The notes beneath the pieces are model-generated. The model had not been told where the DNA came from. It did no database searches and worked only from the letters and a program-made list of their open reading frames with translations. A stretch of 64,000 nt of DNA from Solirubrobacterales bacterium. GTDB taxonomy: Bacteria > Actinomycetota > Thermoleophilia > Solirubrobacterales > 70-9. The position numbers were made by a program, and so were the translations under genes. The DNA lies in the NCBI GenBank assembly GCA_030152805.1, contig JASLIG010000104.1, positions 29,910 to 93,909 of the forward strand, given 5' to 3'. Of the stretch, positions 46,801 to 54,177 are shown in pieces; the first letter of the stretch is position 1, and each line of letters opens with the position of its first letter.

Positions 46801-46826
46801 GGCGCCAGGAGCTGCCGGTCGCCTAG
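43821..46826 (+). CDS. Membrane-anchored NACHT-type STAND NTPase
   Basis: 1001 residues from a GTG (an ATG at 43842 is also possible). A membrane helix lies at about 25-48. NACHT follows: Walker A GDPGSGKS at 147-154, Walker B FFLFDSFDEIP near 232-242, SGNPLFLGLL near 333 and the winged-helix FAHRRFQEYFATCVVL near 455-470. Residues 475-665 are helical. Residues about 674-885 hold some six membrane helices, and a cytoplasmic helical tail ends the protein. There is no WD40, TPR or LRR sensor and no known effector domain. NACHT STAND proteins in bacteria include phage sensors, but a housekeeping or signalling role is possible. The gene lies between two direct repeats. Confidence 0.85.
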   Translation: MAGAARTMAGVAPQELLESLGVHSHPLIVLCTVVALLGALATGAAVIHRVAQGAVKLIWLRQRSFRRALRRRQLFASFVESRVRDLDNKEEWSDQRFAELEAEVETVGVARRRRLFGLIGSGDGLRRERSLSRALVRSREKLILLQGDPGSGKSVALRFVARRMAEQAMRSPRLDSVIPLYVNLKNLKPVARPIDAKLIEDYVRESVLAGSNRDVNRFLDVEFDRGREAGTWFFLFDSFDEIPAVLSATEATGVVREYSDAIFSFIHSLNDCRGIVASRHFRAPPRWGLPTFRIVPLSERRKRELIRKADIGPVEDSLLEELRTANPDVAGLSGNPLFLGLLTEYAHDNGQLPAGWHDVFETFVSTRLATDAGKVAEIFGIGEAELRLRAEQIAFTMTASHGLGLSPPREELRSAYLAAGFGAADRLSVAMDALEWIKLARPEESAAPDGSVFTFAHRRFQEYFATCVVLREPDRIPPQQLLTDASWRETTVTLCQAYADKAGEILAEADRILAKAAKDDNPDNGSAFVWPEGTLHLLSLLQSAFASRAEGLPRSLHEHIEAVFAKVERCGTITDRKWVLEVAGIGRPLNLAVRLRKALRDESAWLREVAYRQTARLGIVPADLVAEIRIALVLRTADLRLLRDWPATRAQLQRIRPSAGLMPVAQMLRAIPAIDILTASAVLVVIWLSRGLGPVAGITAALFGLLMVLSYFPVAARLAGGKLNLAGDIRAPRAWRRILGDLNGLLAMAGMQIRFFVALMAALLVSPRNDFQLLPSAMVFLLLTWVLAATFACVYSPPRTPLGWLFVHLRPLPRIVQTAQRLLRLLLRPQMLMVLVLLAALVVLSTYSEVGGLTLLILGMVPFALVAFIEIVLAISDALWFRSWKRDGIEPMHPELLLYSLEDLRKVSGAAQLVRTVRTQRLLPDTDEARLMLRDLLAAIDLGRNALSESGFQPRSHAFRSWWEDGDEQAMRAISRLRAEVVDEIGQLLEELERRQELPVA

Positions 46827-47356
46827 GCGGGATTGTCCTCCACAAGGTCGGCAGCGAGCAGTCGCATGGCCAGGCAGATCACCAGATAGGCGATCGCGGC
46901 TGCCAGCAAGAGGAACTTGCAGACGGCGAAGATCGTCGCCAGCAGCGGGAAGGCGGCGCCGGCGCCTTCGAGGGTCAGCAGCAGGCAGACGTTCTCGAGC
47001 GCGTCGAAGGTTGCCACAAGCGCACCAAAGAAAACGGCGACCGCGCCGATTCTGGCGAGCCGCCGCCAGCCCCGCTCCCGGGCCAGATCGCGAACGGCGG
47101 CCAAGGCGAGGGTGAGGAAGGTCCCGTAGACGAGCAGGAAGCCGAAGTCGATCCAGAGCTGCTCGCGGGCGGCGTCCTGGCCGTCCTCGCCCCATTCGGA
47201 AAGGATCTCGTCGGCCCGATCCTGCCCTCCGTTCAGCTCGAACGGCACCATCCCCGGACCGCCCGTGTCCTTCATCCGATTCTCCGCCGGCGACATCGCC
47301 AGCAGCAGGACCACCACCGCGATTCCCGATGCAATCAGTCCCTGCCGCCGCGTCAC
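46823..47356 (-). CDS. Four-helix membrane protein of unknown function
   Basis: 177 residues from the GTG at 47356; a longer frame to 47644 runs through the inverted repeat and is not credible. Helices lie near 8-24, 66-90, 98-122 and 133-165. A loop of about 40 residues (MKDTGG to WGEDGQDAA) lies outside the first helix. It overlaps the 3' end of the NACHT gene by 4 bases, tail to tail. I recognise no family; association with the NACHT protein is possible because both are membrane proteins within the repeat-bounded segment. Confidence 0.65.
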   Translation of the reverse strand: MTRRQGLIASGIAVVVLLLAMSPAENRMKDTGGPGMVPFELNGGQDRADEILSEWGEDGQDAAREQLWIDFGFLLVYGTFLTLALAAVRDLARERGWRRLARIGAVAVFFGALVATFDALENVCLLLTLEGAGAAFPLLATIFAVCKFLLLAAAIAYLVICLAMRLLAADLVEDNPA

Positions 47357-47457
47357 GCGGCCACTATTCCACAGCCTTACCTTGGGAGCAAACAGGATGA
47401 AGCTCAGTAAGAACAGGATCGCTGCGGGCGGTGGTAATCGAACTCGGTTAGTTGCAT

Positions 47458-47501
47458 CGAGGACCGGCGGCGGTGTTACCGCGTCGCCGCCGGTCCTCGA
47501 C
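47458..47501. repeat. 16 bp perfect inverted repeat in divergent intergenic region
   Basis: TCGAGGACCGGCGGCG at 47458-47473 and its exact complement at 47486-47501, with 12 bases between that include GTTACCGC. It lies between the divergent membrane and IPT/PASTA genes, so it is not a normal terminator. It could be an operator or a small repetitive extragenic element. Confidence 0.55.
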
Positions 47502-47604
47502 GTAAAGGGCTGGGCGTCAGCCCGGTTGCTCCTGCTTGTCAGAAACGTGCCGGTCCTCCCGCGGCTAAAGTGGCCGCGCTCGCAAACTGTTGATCGGAGG
47601 AGCG

Positions 47605-48618
47605 GTGAAGAGAGCTGGGGTCGTTCTTGGTTTCTGGTCCGCACTGCTCTGCTGCCTGGTGTTGATGCTGGCGCCGGGGGCCGGTGCCCAGCAGATCGTC
47701 GTCGGCCAGACGGCGCCGCCGACGAGCCCTCCGATCACCTGCAACGAAGCCTTTTCCTTCGTCGAATTCCAGAGCACGACCGCCGGCGGGAACAGCTATG
47801 TCTTCCCGAGCTCCGGCCTGGTCACCTCCTGGAGCGTCATGGGCGGATCGGTCGGCACGGGGTCGTTCGGCGTGAAGATCCTACGCCCGGTTATCGGGAA
47901 CTCCTTCAAAATCATCGGCGGCGAAGTCGGCTTCTCGCTACTGCCGGGGATCGTCAACACCTACCCGCTCTCGGTGCAGGTCGAAGCGGGCGACATTCTC
48001 GGCATCCAGTACTACGGTGATCCGGCGCCGTGCGTCTTCCTGACCGGGCTCTCGGGGGACCGGATACGCTTTGACGAACGGATCGCGATGACCAACAGCG
48101 CCGTTACCTTCGACCCTAAAAACACCTATTCCGAATACCGCACCAATATCTCGGCGACCCTCCTTCCGTCGCCGGCGGTCAGCTCGTTCAGCCCGGTCAA
48201 AGGCTCGATCAAGGGCGACAAAGTCGTGATCTACGGTTCCAACTTCGCCGAGGTCAGGTCGGTCAAATTCGGCGAGCACTACGCCAAGCGCTTCACCGTC
48301 GGCTCGGAAGAGCAGATCACCGCCTTCGCGCCCTCGACCACGAAGCTGGAAAAAAACCTGCCGCTGAGCGTGACGACGGGCGCCGGCGTCGCCACTAGCG
48401 CCCAGACCTATTCCTACATCGGCTGCAAGGTGCCGTCGGTGTCCAGCAAGAAGCTGAAACCAGCGAAGCGGGCGCTGAAGAAGGCCGGCTGCAAGCTGGG
48501 CAAGGTGACGAAGGTCGAAGGCGCGACCGTGCGCACGGGCCGTGTTCTGCGTCAGCACCCGAGCCCGGGCACCCTCCGGGCCCCAGGCACCAAGGTCAAG
48601 CTGACGCTAAGTCCTTGA
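47605..48618 (+). CDS. Secreted IPT/TIG plus PASTA-domain protein
   Basis: 337 residues. The GTG at 47605 has CGGAGGA 4 bases upstream. Residues 1-28 are a signal peptide (LLCCLVLMLAPGAGA). Residues 30-190 form a beta-rich domain with TSPPITCNEAFSFVEFQS. An IPT/TIG Ig-like domain follows (VSSFSPVKGSIKGDKVVIYG). The last 65 residues resemble a PASTA domain (CKVPSVSSKKLKPAKRALKKAGC, then GRVLRQHPSPGTLRAPGTKVKL). PASTA domains often bind cell-wall fragments. Glu codons mostly GAA. Last gene of the repeat-bounded segment. Confidence 0.82.
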   Translation: MKRAGVVLGFWSALLCCLVLMLAPGAGAQQIVVGQTAPPTSPPITCNEAFSFVEFQSTTAGGNSYVFPSSGLVTSWSVMGGSVGTGSFGVKILRPVIGNSFKIIGGEVGFSLLPGIVNTYPLSVQVEAGDILGIQYYGDPAPCVFLTGLSGDRIRFDERIAMTNSAVTFDPKNTYSEYRTNISATLLPSPAVSSFSPVKGSIKGDKVVIYGSNFAEVRSVKFGEHYAKRFTVGSEEQITAFAPSTTKLEKNLPLSVTTGAGVATSAQTYSYIGCKVPSVSSKKLKPAKRALKKAGCKLGKVTKVEGATVRTGRVLRQHPSPGTLRAPGTKVKLTLSP

Positions 48619-48659
48619 GCCTCACAACAGAAAACGCCCCGGCGGGGAGCCGAGGCGAA

Positions 48660-48712
48660 TTCTGGGGTTACTACAGGGAGGAGAGATATGTATCTCTATA
48701 TATGTGGATCCG
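48660..48712 (+). repeat. Direct repeat DR2 bordering the NACHT segment
   Basis: 53 bases matching 43663-43711 in the same orientation. The Shine-Dalgarno block AGGGAGGAGAGA is conserved, and here ATG at 48688 opens a 15-codon ORF ending at 48735. The DR1 and DR2 ORFs are not in the same frame relative to the repeat, so peptide conservation is doubtful. A hairpin at about 48635-48657 just before it may terminate the IPT/PASTA gene. Confidence 0.7.
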
Positions 48713-49042
48713 TGGGAGGTAGGTGGGCCCTTTGATGCGTCGCGGGCGAATCATCGTGGGAAGCGATGAGCGCCATATGGGCGGCGCGGAACCCAGCCAA
48801 GAAGTCTTTCGGTCTGCCCCTTATCGGTCGTCCTCTATGAATCCTTGAATCAGAATACGAACGTATGTGCGATTTGTGTGTGAGTGCGATCACAGACCGC
48901 CCGTGCCTGGCGAGCGCCTCCGCTGAAGCTTGGGTTACCCGGTCGAGGAGCATGCAATCAGGGCTGTCCAAAGCGTGGTTAAAAACCTGTATTGAGGCCC
49001 GAGCGGGCGCCGCGGCAGCGAGGCGGCGCTACCGTTGCGCCG
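48713..49042. other. 330-base gene-free stretch before tlyA
   Basis: No ORF here has a signal, start site or codon bias typical of this genome. It is locally AT-richer than its flanks (CAGAATACGAACGTATGTGC near 48851). ATACGAACGTAT at 48855-48866 is palindromic about an AA. I see no RNA gene. It may hold the tlyA promoter. Confidence 0.5.
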
Positions 49043-49825
49043 ATGAAGAAGGCGCGAATCGACGCGGTGCTGGCGGAGCGGGGGCTGTTCCCGTCGCGCA
49101 CCGCTGCCGCGGGCGCCGTGCGGGCCGGTGCGGTTCGGGTCGGTCACGACGGGCCGGTGGCCCTGCGGCCGAGCCAGCTGGTCGAGCTCGAGGCGCAGCT
49201 GATCGTCGAGGAGGGCCCGCGCTTCGTCTCGCGCGGCGGGATCAAGCTCGAGAACGCGCTGGAGGAGCTGGGGGTCGACGCGGCCGGACGCGACTGCCTC
49301 GACGTGGGCGCCTCGACCGGTGGCTTCACCGACTGCCTGCTGCAGCGCGGCGCGGCTCGCGTGGCGGCGGTCGACGTCGCCTACGGGCAGCTCGATCTGG
49401 GGCTGCGCGAAGACCCTCGGGTCAGCGTGATGGAGCGGCTCAACGCCCGCGGGCTCGAGTTGACCGACCTGCCGTTCGTTCCCGAGCTGGCGACCATCGA
49501 CGTTTCCTTCATCTCACTGACCAAGGTGCTTCCGGCCGTAGCGGGCTGCCTTGCCGTGGGCGGCGAGGCTCTGGCGATGGTCAAGCCGCAGTTCGAGCTC
49601 GGGCGCGAGCGGGTCGGCAGGGGGGTGGTTCGGGACGCCGCCGATCGCCGTGAGGCGGTCCTCCTCGTTGCGCGCGCCGCGCAGGCGCTTGGCCTGTCGG
49701 TCCGGGGGTTTGCCTCCTCGGGCCTGCCCGGACCGAAGGGAAATCGCGAGACCTTCGTCTGGTGCAGCGGGGACGGCGAGGGCATCGGCGACCTGGAGAG
49801 CGCGGTCGGAGAGGTGGACGTCTGA
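49043..49825 (+). CDS. tlyA: TlyA-family rRNA 2'-O-methyltransferase
   Basis: 260 residues from the ATG at 49043. S4 RNA-binding domain at 1-60 (RIDAVLAERGLFPSRTAAAG). FtsJ-like fold with the SAM site DCLDVGASTGGFTDCLLQ near 84-101, and the conserved MVKPQFELGRE near 187. Homologs methylate C1409 of 16S and C1920 of 23S rRNA, which is the basis of capreomycin susceptibility in mycobacteria. It starts the tlyA-nadK-recN-steA-steB-pyrG block. Confidence 0.92.
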   Translation: MKKARIDAVLAERGLFPSRTAAAGAVRAGAVRVGHDGPVALRPSQLVELEAQLIVEEGPRFVSRGGIKLENALEELGVDAAGRDCLDVGASTGGFTDCLLQRGAARVAAVDVAYGQLDLGLREDPRVSVMERLNARGLELTDLPFVPELATIDVSFISLTKVLPAVAGCLAVGGEALAMVKPQFELGRERVGRGVVRDAADRREAVLLVARAAQALGLSVRGFASSGLPGPKGNRETFVWCSGDGEGIGDLESAVGEVDV

Positions 49826-49864
49826 TGCGTGGCGAGTTTCCCCCCTCTAATGGGGAGGGACCCG

Positions 49865-50716
49865 GTGCCTGAGAAGACCGCGGCGCTGATCACCCACTCG
49901 CACCCGCCCTCGGCGACCGAAGCGGTGGAGGTGGCGACGGCGGTCGCGGCCGAGGCGGGCTGGCGCCTGGTCGCCACCGCTGAGGAGATCGAGAAGCACG
50001 ACCGCGCGGCGGCGGGCGTCGAACGGGTCGAGTCGCTGCCGAGCGATCCCGACCTCTGCCTGGTGCTCGGCGGCGACGGATCGATCCTCCACGCGCTGCG
50101 CCGTTTCGCCCGCACCGGCGTGCCGGTCTTCGGCGTCAATTTCGGCACGGTCGGCTTCCTCGCCGCCGTCGAGCGCGACCAGGCAGCCGAGGGCATCCGC
50201 CGCGCGCTCGCCGGAGAGACGGAGACGATCGAGCTGCCGGCGCTCTCGATCGAGCTCGAAGGCGAGCAGCGCTTCGCCCTCAACGACGTCAGTTTCAGCC
50301 GCCGCCCGAGTGACCGCGTCGCCGAGCTGAGCTACCGGATCGCCGGCGAGGAGGTCGGCAACGTGCGCTGCGACGGCCTTGTCGCCGCCACCCCGGCTGG
50401 CTCGACCGGCTACAACCTCGCCAACCAGGGTCCGATCCTTGCCTGGGGCGTGAAGGGCTACGTGGTCAGCTACATCGCCCCGCACTCGCTGACCGCCCGT
50501 GCCCTCGTCGTCGCCCCCACCGACGTGCTGACCGTCGGCAACGCCACCGGCCGCGAGCCAGTCGACGTTGCCATCGACGGTGCCCAGATCGCCACCCTCG
50601 CCCCCGGCGCCGCCCTAAACGTCCGCTTCGCCGACTCCGTCGGCCTCCTAGCCCAGCTCCCCGGCACGAGCTTCTACCACCGAATCAGGGAGAAGTTCGG
50701 CCACCTCGCGGTCTAA
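49865..50716 (+). CDS. nadK: NAD kinase
   Basis: 283 residues. The GTG at 49865 is preferred because GGGGAGGGA lies 4 bases before it; GTG 49829 and ATG 49850 are alternatives. Catalytic GGDGSILHALRRF near 66-78, NFGTVGFLA near 92, and DGLVAATPAGSTGYNLA near 169 are typical. It phosphorylates NAD to NADP. Its stop codon is the first three bases of a large inverted repeat. Confidence 0.94.
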   Translation: MPEKTAALITHSHPPSATEAVEVATAVAAEAGWRLVATAEEIEKHDRAAAGVERVESLPSDPDLCLVLGGDGSILHALRRFARTGVPVFGVNFGTVGFLAAVERDQAAEGIRRALAGETETIELPALSIELEGEQRFALNDVSFSRRPSDRVAELSYRIAGEEVGNVRCDGLVAATPAGSTGYNLANQGPILAWGVKGYVVSYIAPHSLTARALVVAPTDVLTVGNATGREPVDVAIDGAQIATLAPGAALNVRFADSVGLLAQLPGTSFYHRIREKFGHLAV

Positions 50717-50830
50717 GGCCTGTCCCGGTAGGGGTGGAACGTCTTGTACTTTTTCGGCAATTCCTCGCGGCGCCAGCCAGAGGCGTTCCACCGAAAAAGT
50801 TAAGTGGAACCCCTACCGGGACAGGCCTTA
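50714..50830. repeat. 117-base structured inverted-repeat element
   Basis: Perfect 22 bp arms at 50714-50735 and 50809-50830. Inside, ACTTTTTCGG (50748-50757) pairs with CCGAAAAAGT (50791-50800), and GGTGGAACG (50733-50741) pairs with CGTTCCACC (50784-50792). GTTCCAC can also pair with the later GTGGAAC at 50804-50810, so alternative folds exist. It starts on the nadK stop codon and ends 35 bases before the MFS gene. It may be a small mobile element, or a leader or attenuator of the transporter. Confidence 0.75.
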
Positions 50831-50865
50831 GAGCCGAGCCGTCCGGTTCTCTAGGGTTTTGACCC

Positions 50866-52395
50866 ATGGAGCGCAAGTGGTGGACCCTCGTCCTGATCTC
50901 GATCGCGACGTTCATGCTGCTGCTCGACATCACGGTCGTCAACGTCGCCCTGCCGGACATCCGCACGGACCTGAACGCCAGCCTCTCCAGCCTGCAGTGG
51001 GTCGTCGACGCCTACTCGCTGATGCTCGCCGCGATCCTGCTCACGGCGGGGTCGCTGGGCGATCGGCTGGGGCGCCGGCGCGTCTTCACGATCGGCTTCG
51101 GCGTCTTCACCTTCGCCTCGTTCCTCTGCGGAATCGCCGGCGACCCCACCCTGCTCAATCTCGCCCGGGGCCTTCAGGGTGTTGGCGGCGCCGGCATGTT
51201 CGCCACCTCCCTCGCCCTAATCGGGCAGGAGTTCCAGGGCAGGGACCGGGCGACCGCGTTCGGGGTCTGGGGGGCGACGATCGGCGGTGCGGTCGCGATC
51301 GGGCCGTTGGTCGGCGGCGTGATCACCGAGCACCTCGGCTGGGAGTGGATCTTCTTCGTCAACGTGCCGATCGGGTTGGTGGCGATTGCGCTGACCGAGC
51401 TCAAGCTGGTCAACGTCGCTGCCCAGGACCCGCAGCGGATCGACTTTCCCGGCCTCATCACCTTCTCGCTGGCACTGTTCTTCCTGATCTTCGGCCTGAT
51501 CCGGGGCAACCCGGAGGGGTGGGGCAGTGCCGAGATCGTCGCCTCGCTGGGCGCCGCGGCCCTCCTCCTCGCCGCCTTCCTGGTGATCGAGTCGCGCAGC
51601 GACCACCCGATGCTCGACCTCGCTCTCTTCTGCAAGCCGGCCTTCAACGGGGTCTCGGCGGTGGCCTTCGGCCTCTCGGGCGGGATGTTCGCGATGTTCC
51701 TCTACCTGACCATCTATATGCAGGGAGTGCTCGGCTTCTCGCCGCTGGAGGCCGGCCTGCGCTTCCTGCCCCTGACCGTGCTCTCCTTCATCGCCTCGCC
51801 GATCGCCGGCGCGCTCTCTCATCGGATCCCGATCCGCGTCCTGCTCGGCGTCGGCCTCGCCACCGTGGGGGTGGGGCTGTTCCTGATGCACGGCGTCGAC
51901 GCGAACTCCGAGTGGACCGCCCTGCTCGCCGGCTTTCTGATCGCCGGCGTCGGCATCGGCATCACCAACCCCGGCATCGGGCAGGCCGCGATCGCGGTCG
52001 TCCCGGTCGAGAAGTCGGGGATGGGCTCTGGAATCAACACGACCTTCCGCCAGGTCGGGATCGCGACCGGCGTCGCTTCCCTGGGGGCGATCTTCCAGTC
52101 GCGCGTGGACTCGAAGCTCTCCGAGCTGCTGCCGAACGCGCCCGACGGCCTCGGCGAACTGGTCGCCTCCGGTGGCACCAAGGCCGCCGTGGCCGTCGCG
52201 CCGCCGGGATCGCGTGCGGAGGTCGCCCACGCCTCCACCGTGGCCTTCGTCAGCGGCTTCAACGAGATCATCCTGATCGCCGCGATCCTCTCCTTCATCG
52301 GCGCCGCCCTCGGCTTCTTCCTGGTTCGATCCAAGGATTTCGTCCAGGCCACCTCCTCTGAGAGCGAGACCGCGGCCGAGCCCGTCCCTGCCTAG
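50866..52395 (+). CDS. MFS drug:H+ antiporter, 14-helix DHA2 family
   Basis: 509 residues with 14 predicted membrane helices. TM1 has LDITVVNVALPDI (motif D1-like), followed by LQWVVDAYSLMLAAILLTAGSLGDRLGRRRVF with the MFS motif A. GPLVGGVITEHLGWEWIFFVNVPIG matches the antiporter motif C region. This EmrB/QacA-like group exports drugs and other amphiphiles. It interrupts the nadK-recN neighbourhood found in mycobacteria. The structured 117-base element in its leader could regulate it. Confidence 0.92.
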   Translation: MERKWWTLVLISIATFMLLLDITVVNVALPDIRTDLNASLSSLQWVVDAYSLMLAAILLTAGSLGDRLGRRRVFTIGFGVFTFASFLCGIAGDPTLLNLARGLQGVGGAGMFATSLALIGQEFQGRDRATAFGVWGATIGGAVAIGPLVGGVITEHLGWEWIFFVNVPIGLVAIALTELKLVNVAAQDPQRIDFPGLITFSLALFFLIFGLIRGNPEGWGSAEIVASLGAAALLLAAFLVIESRSDHPMLDLALFCKPAFNGVSAVAFGLSGGMFAMFLYLTIYMQGVLGFSPLEAGLRFLPLTVLSFIASPIAGALSHRIPIRVLLGVGLATVGVGLFLMHGVDANSEWTALLAGFLIAGVGIGITNPGIGQAAIAVVPVEKSGMGSGINTTFRQVGIATGVASLGAIFQSRVDSKLSELLPNAPDGLGELVASGGTKAAVAVAPPGSRAEVAHASTVAFVSGFNEIILIAAILSFIGAALGFFLVRSKDFVQATSSESETAAEPVPA

Positions 52396-52445
52396 CCGCC
52401 TCTCGCGGCGGCAGGACCCGCCGCGCCAAGTGCTACACAGAGACC

Positions 52446-54128
52446 GTGCTGCGCGAGCTGCGGATCGAGAACCTGCTGCTGATCGAGCGGGCGGAGCTGC
52501 GGCTCGGCGAGGGGCTCAATGCGATTACGGGGGAGACGGGGGCGGGGAAGACGATGCTTGCCCATTCGCTCGACCTGCTGATGGGAGGGAAAGCGCGATC
52601 GCAGATTGTGCGGCCCAGTGCTGAGGAGGCCTGGGTCGAGGGCGTGTTCGACCTGCCCGGTGGTCTGCTGGCCGAGCCGGAGATGGCGGAGTTGGCCGAG
52701 CGGTTGCCGGAGGGGGCGGAGGAGGTCGTGCTGGGGCGACGGGTGTCGGCGAGCGGACGGACCAGCGCCTTCGTCGGCGGCCGCGCTGCCTCGGCTGGGG
52801 ACCTGAAACTGCTCGGCGGCCACCTGCTCGCCTTCTACGGCCAGCACGAGCACCGCAAGCTGACGATCTCCTCGGCGCAGATGGAGGTGCTCGACGGCTT
52901 CGTCGGTGAGGCGCACCTCGGAGTGCGCGAGAGCTACCGCGAGGCGCACCGGGAGTGCTCGAGGCTCGAGGCGGAGCTGGCCGAGCTGCGCGACCGCGAC
53001 GGCTCGCGCGAGCGAGACCTCGACCTCTGCCGCTTCGAGCTCTCTGAGATCGAGGCGGTTGCGCCCGATCCGGCGGAGGAAGCGGAGTTGGCGGGCGATC
53101 GGGAGCGGCTGCGCCACGCCGAGGGTCTGCGCGAGGCCGCGGCGGGGGCACACGCAGCGGCGCTCGGGGCCGACGAGGACGGCGGGGGCGCGGCGGGGGC
53201 GCTGGCCCAGGCCGAGGCCCTGCTGCAGGCTGCGGCCGGTGTCGACGCCGACCTCGATGCGCTCTCGGCCCGGCTCGGCGCCCTGACCATCGAGCTCGGC
53301 GACGTCGCCGGTGAGCTGCGCGACTACCTCGAGCGGATCGAGGCGGACCCGGGTCGCCTCGCCGCAGTCGAAGAGCGACTGGAAGCGCTCGATCGCCTGC
53401 GGCGCAAGCACGGCGGCAGCGTCGAGTCCGTCCTCGCCCACGCTGAGCGCTGCCGAGCCGAGATCGCGCGCCTGGAGAACGCCGAGGGGCGCGGTGCCGA
53501 GGTCGAGACGGCGCTGACGGAGGCCGAAGCGCGGCGCGCCAAGCTCGGCACGAGGCTCAGCAAGGCGCGCGCCAAGGCAGCGGCGCCGTTGGAAGGGGAG
53601 GTCGCGGCGGAGCTCGAGCGGCTGTCGATGCCGGGCGCCCGGCTCGAGGTGGTTCTCGAGCCCCACCCGGCCGGGCTCGGCCCCAACGGCGCCGAGACGG
53701 TCGAGCTGCGCCTGGCGCCGAACCCGGGCCTCGAGCCGGCGCCGCTTCGCGACGCCGCCTCGGGCGGCGAGCTCTCACGGGTGATGCTGGCGCTGAGCGG
53801 CCTCGGCGGCGCGGCCGGCGCCGGCACGCTCGTCTTCGACGAGATCGATGCCGGCGTCGGCGGCAAGACGGCCCGAGCCGTCGGCGAGCGGCTGCGGGCC
53901 CTGGGCGAGGGTCGCCAGGTGCTCTGCATCACCCATCTGCCCCAGGTCGCCTCGCTGGCGGATACGCATTTCACCCTGGAGAAGGACGTCTCCGGAGAGC
54001 GCGCCAGCGCCGCCGTGTGCAAGCTCGACGGCGAGGGCGTGGTCGAGGAGATCCGCCGCATGCTCGGCGGCGAGCGCAACGACGAGGCGGCGACTCAGCA
54101 TGCCCGCGAGCTGCTCGCGGCTGCCTAG
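52446..54128 (+). CDS. recN: DNA repair protein RecN
   Basis: 560 residues from a GTG. Walker A TGETGAGKTMLAHSL near 29, with MGGKARSQIV after it. Two coiled-coil arms occupy about 150-350. The C-terminal ABC half has SGGELSRVMLALS and LVFDEIDAGVGGKTARAVG (Walker B), then QVLCITHLPQVAS. RecN is an SMC-like ATPase for double-strand break repair, usually SOS-induced. No clear LexA box was seen before it. Confidence 0.95.
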   Translation: MLRELRIENLLLIERAELRLGEGLNAITGETGAGKTMLAHSLDLLMGGKARSQIVRPSAEEAWVEGVFDLPGGLLAEPEMAELAERLPEGAEEVVLGRRVSASGRTSAFVGGRAASAGDLKLLGGHLLAFYGQHEHRKLTISSAQMEVLDGFVGEAHLGVRESYREAHRECSRLEAELAELRDRDGSRERDLDLCRFELSEIEAVAPDPAEEAELAGDRERLRHAEGLREAAAGAHAAALGADEDGGGAAGALAQAEALLQAAAGVDADLDALSARLGALTIELGDVAGELRDYLERIEADPGRLAAVEERLEALDRLRRKHGGSVESVLAHAERCRAEIARLENAEGRGAEVETALTEAEARRAKLGTRLSKARAKAAAPLEGEVAAELERLSMPGARLEVVLEPHPAGLGPNGAETVELRLAPNPGLEPAPLRDAASGGELSRVMLALSGLGGAAGAGTLVFDEIDAGVGGKTARAVGERLRALGEGRQVLCITHLPQVASLADTHFTLEKDVSGERASAAVCKLDGEGVVEEIRRMLGGERNDEAATQHARELLAAA

Positions 54129-54177
54129 CCGGCCCTGGGCGCTTTGAGTCGCTTGTGATGGGGGTTAATCTGCTCCA

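Noticed and set aside
48855..48874. Possible SOS box CGAAC-GTAT-GTGCG before tlyA
   Set aside because: One mismatch in the core of the actinobacterial consensus, 170 bases from any gene, and tlyA is not an SOS gene. recN has no comparable site. A LexA binding assay would settle it.
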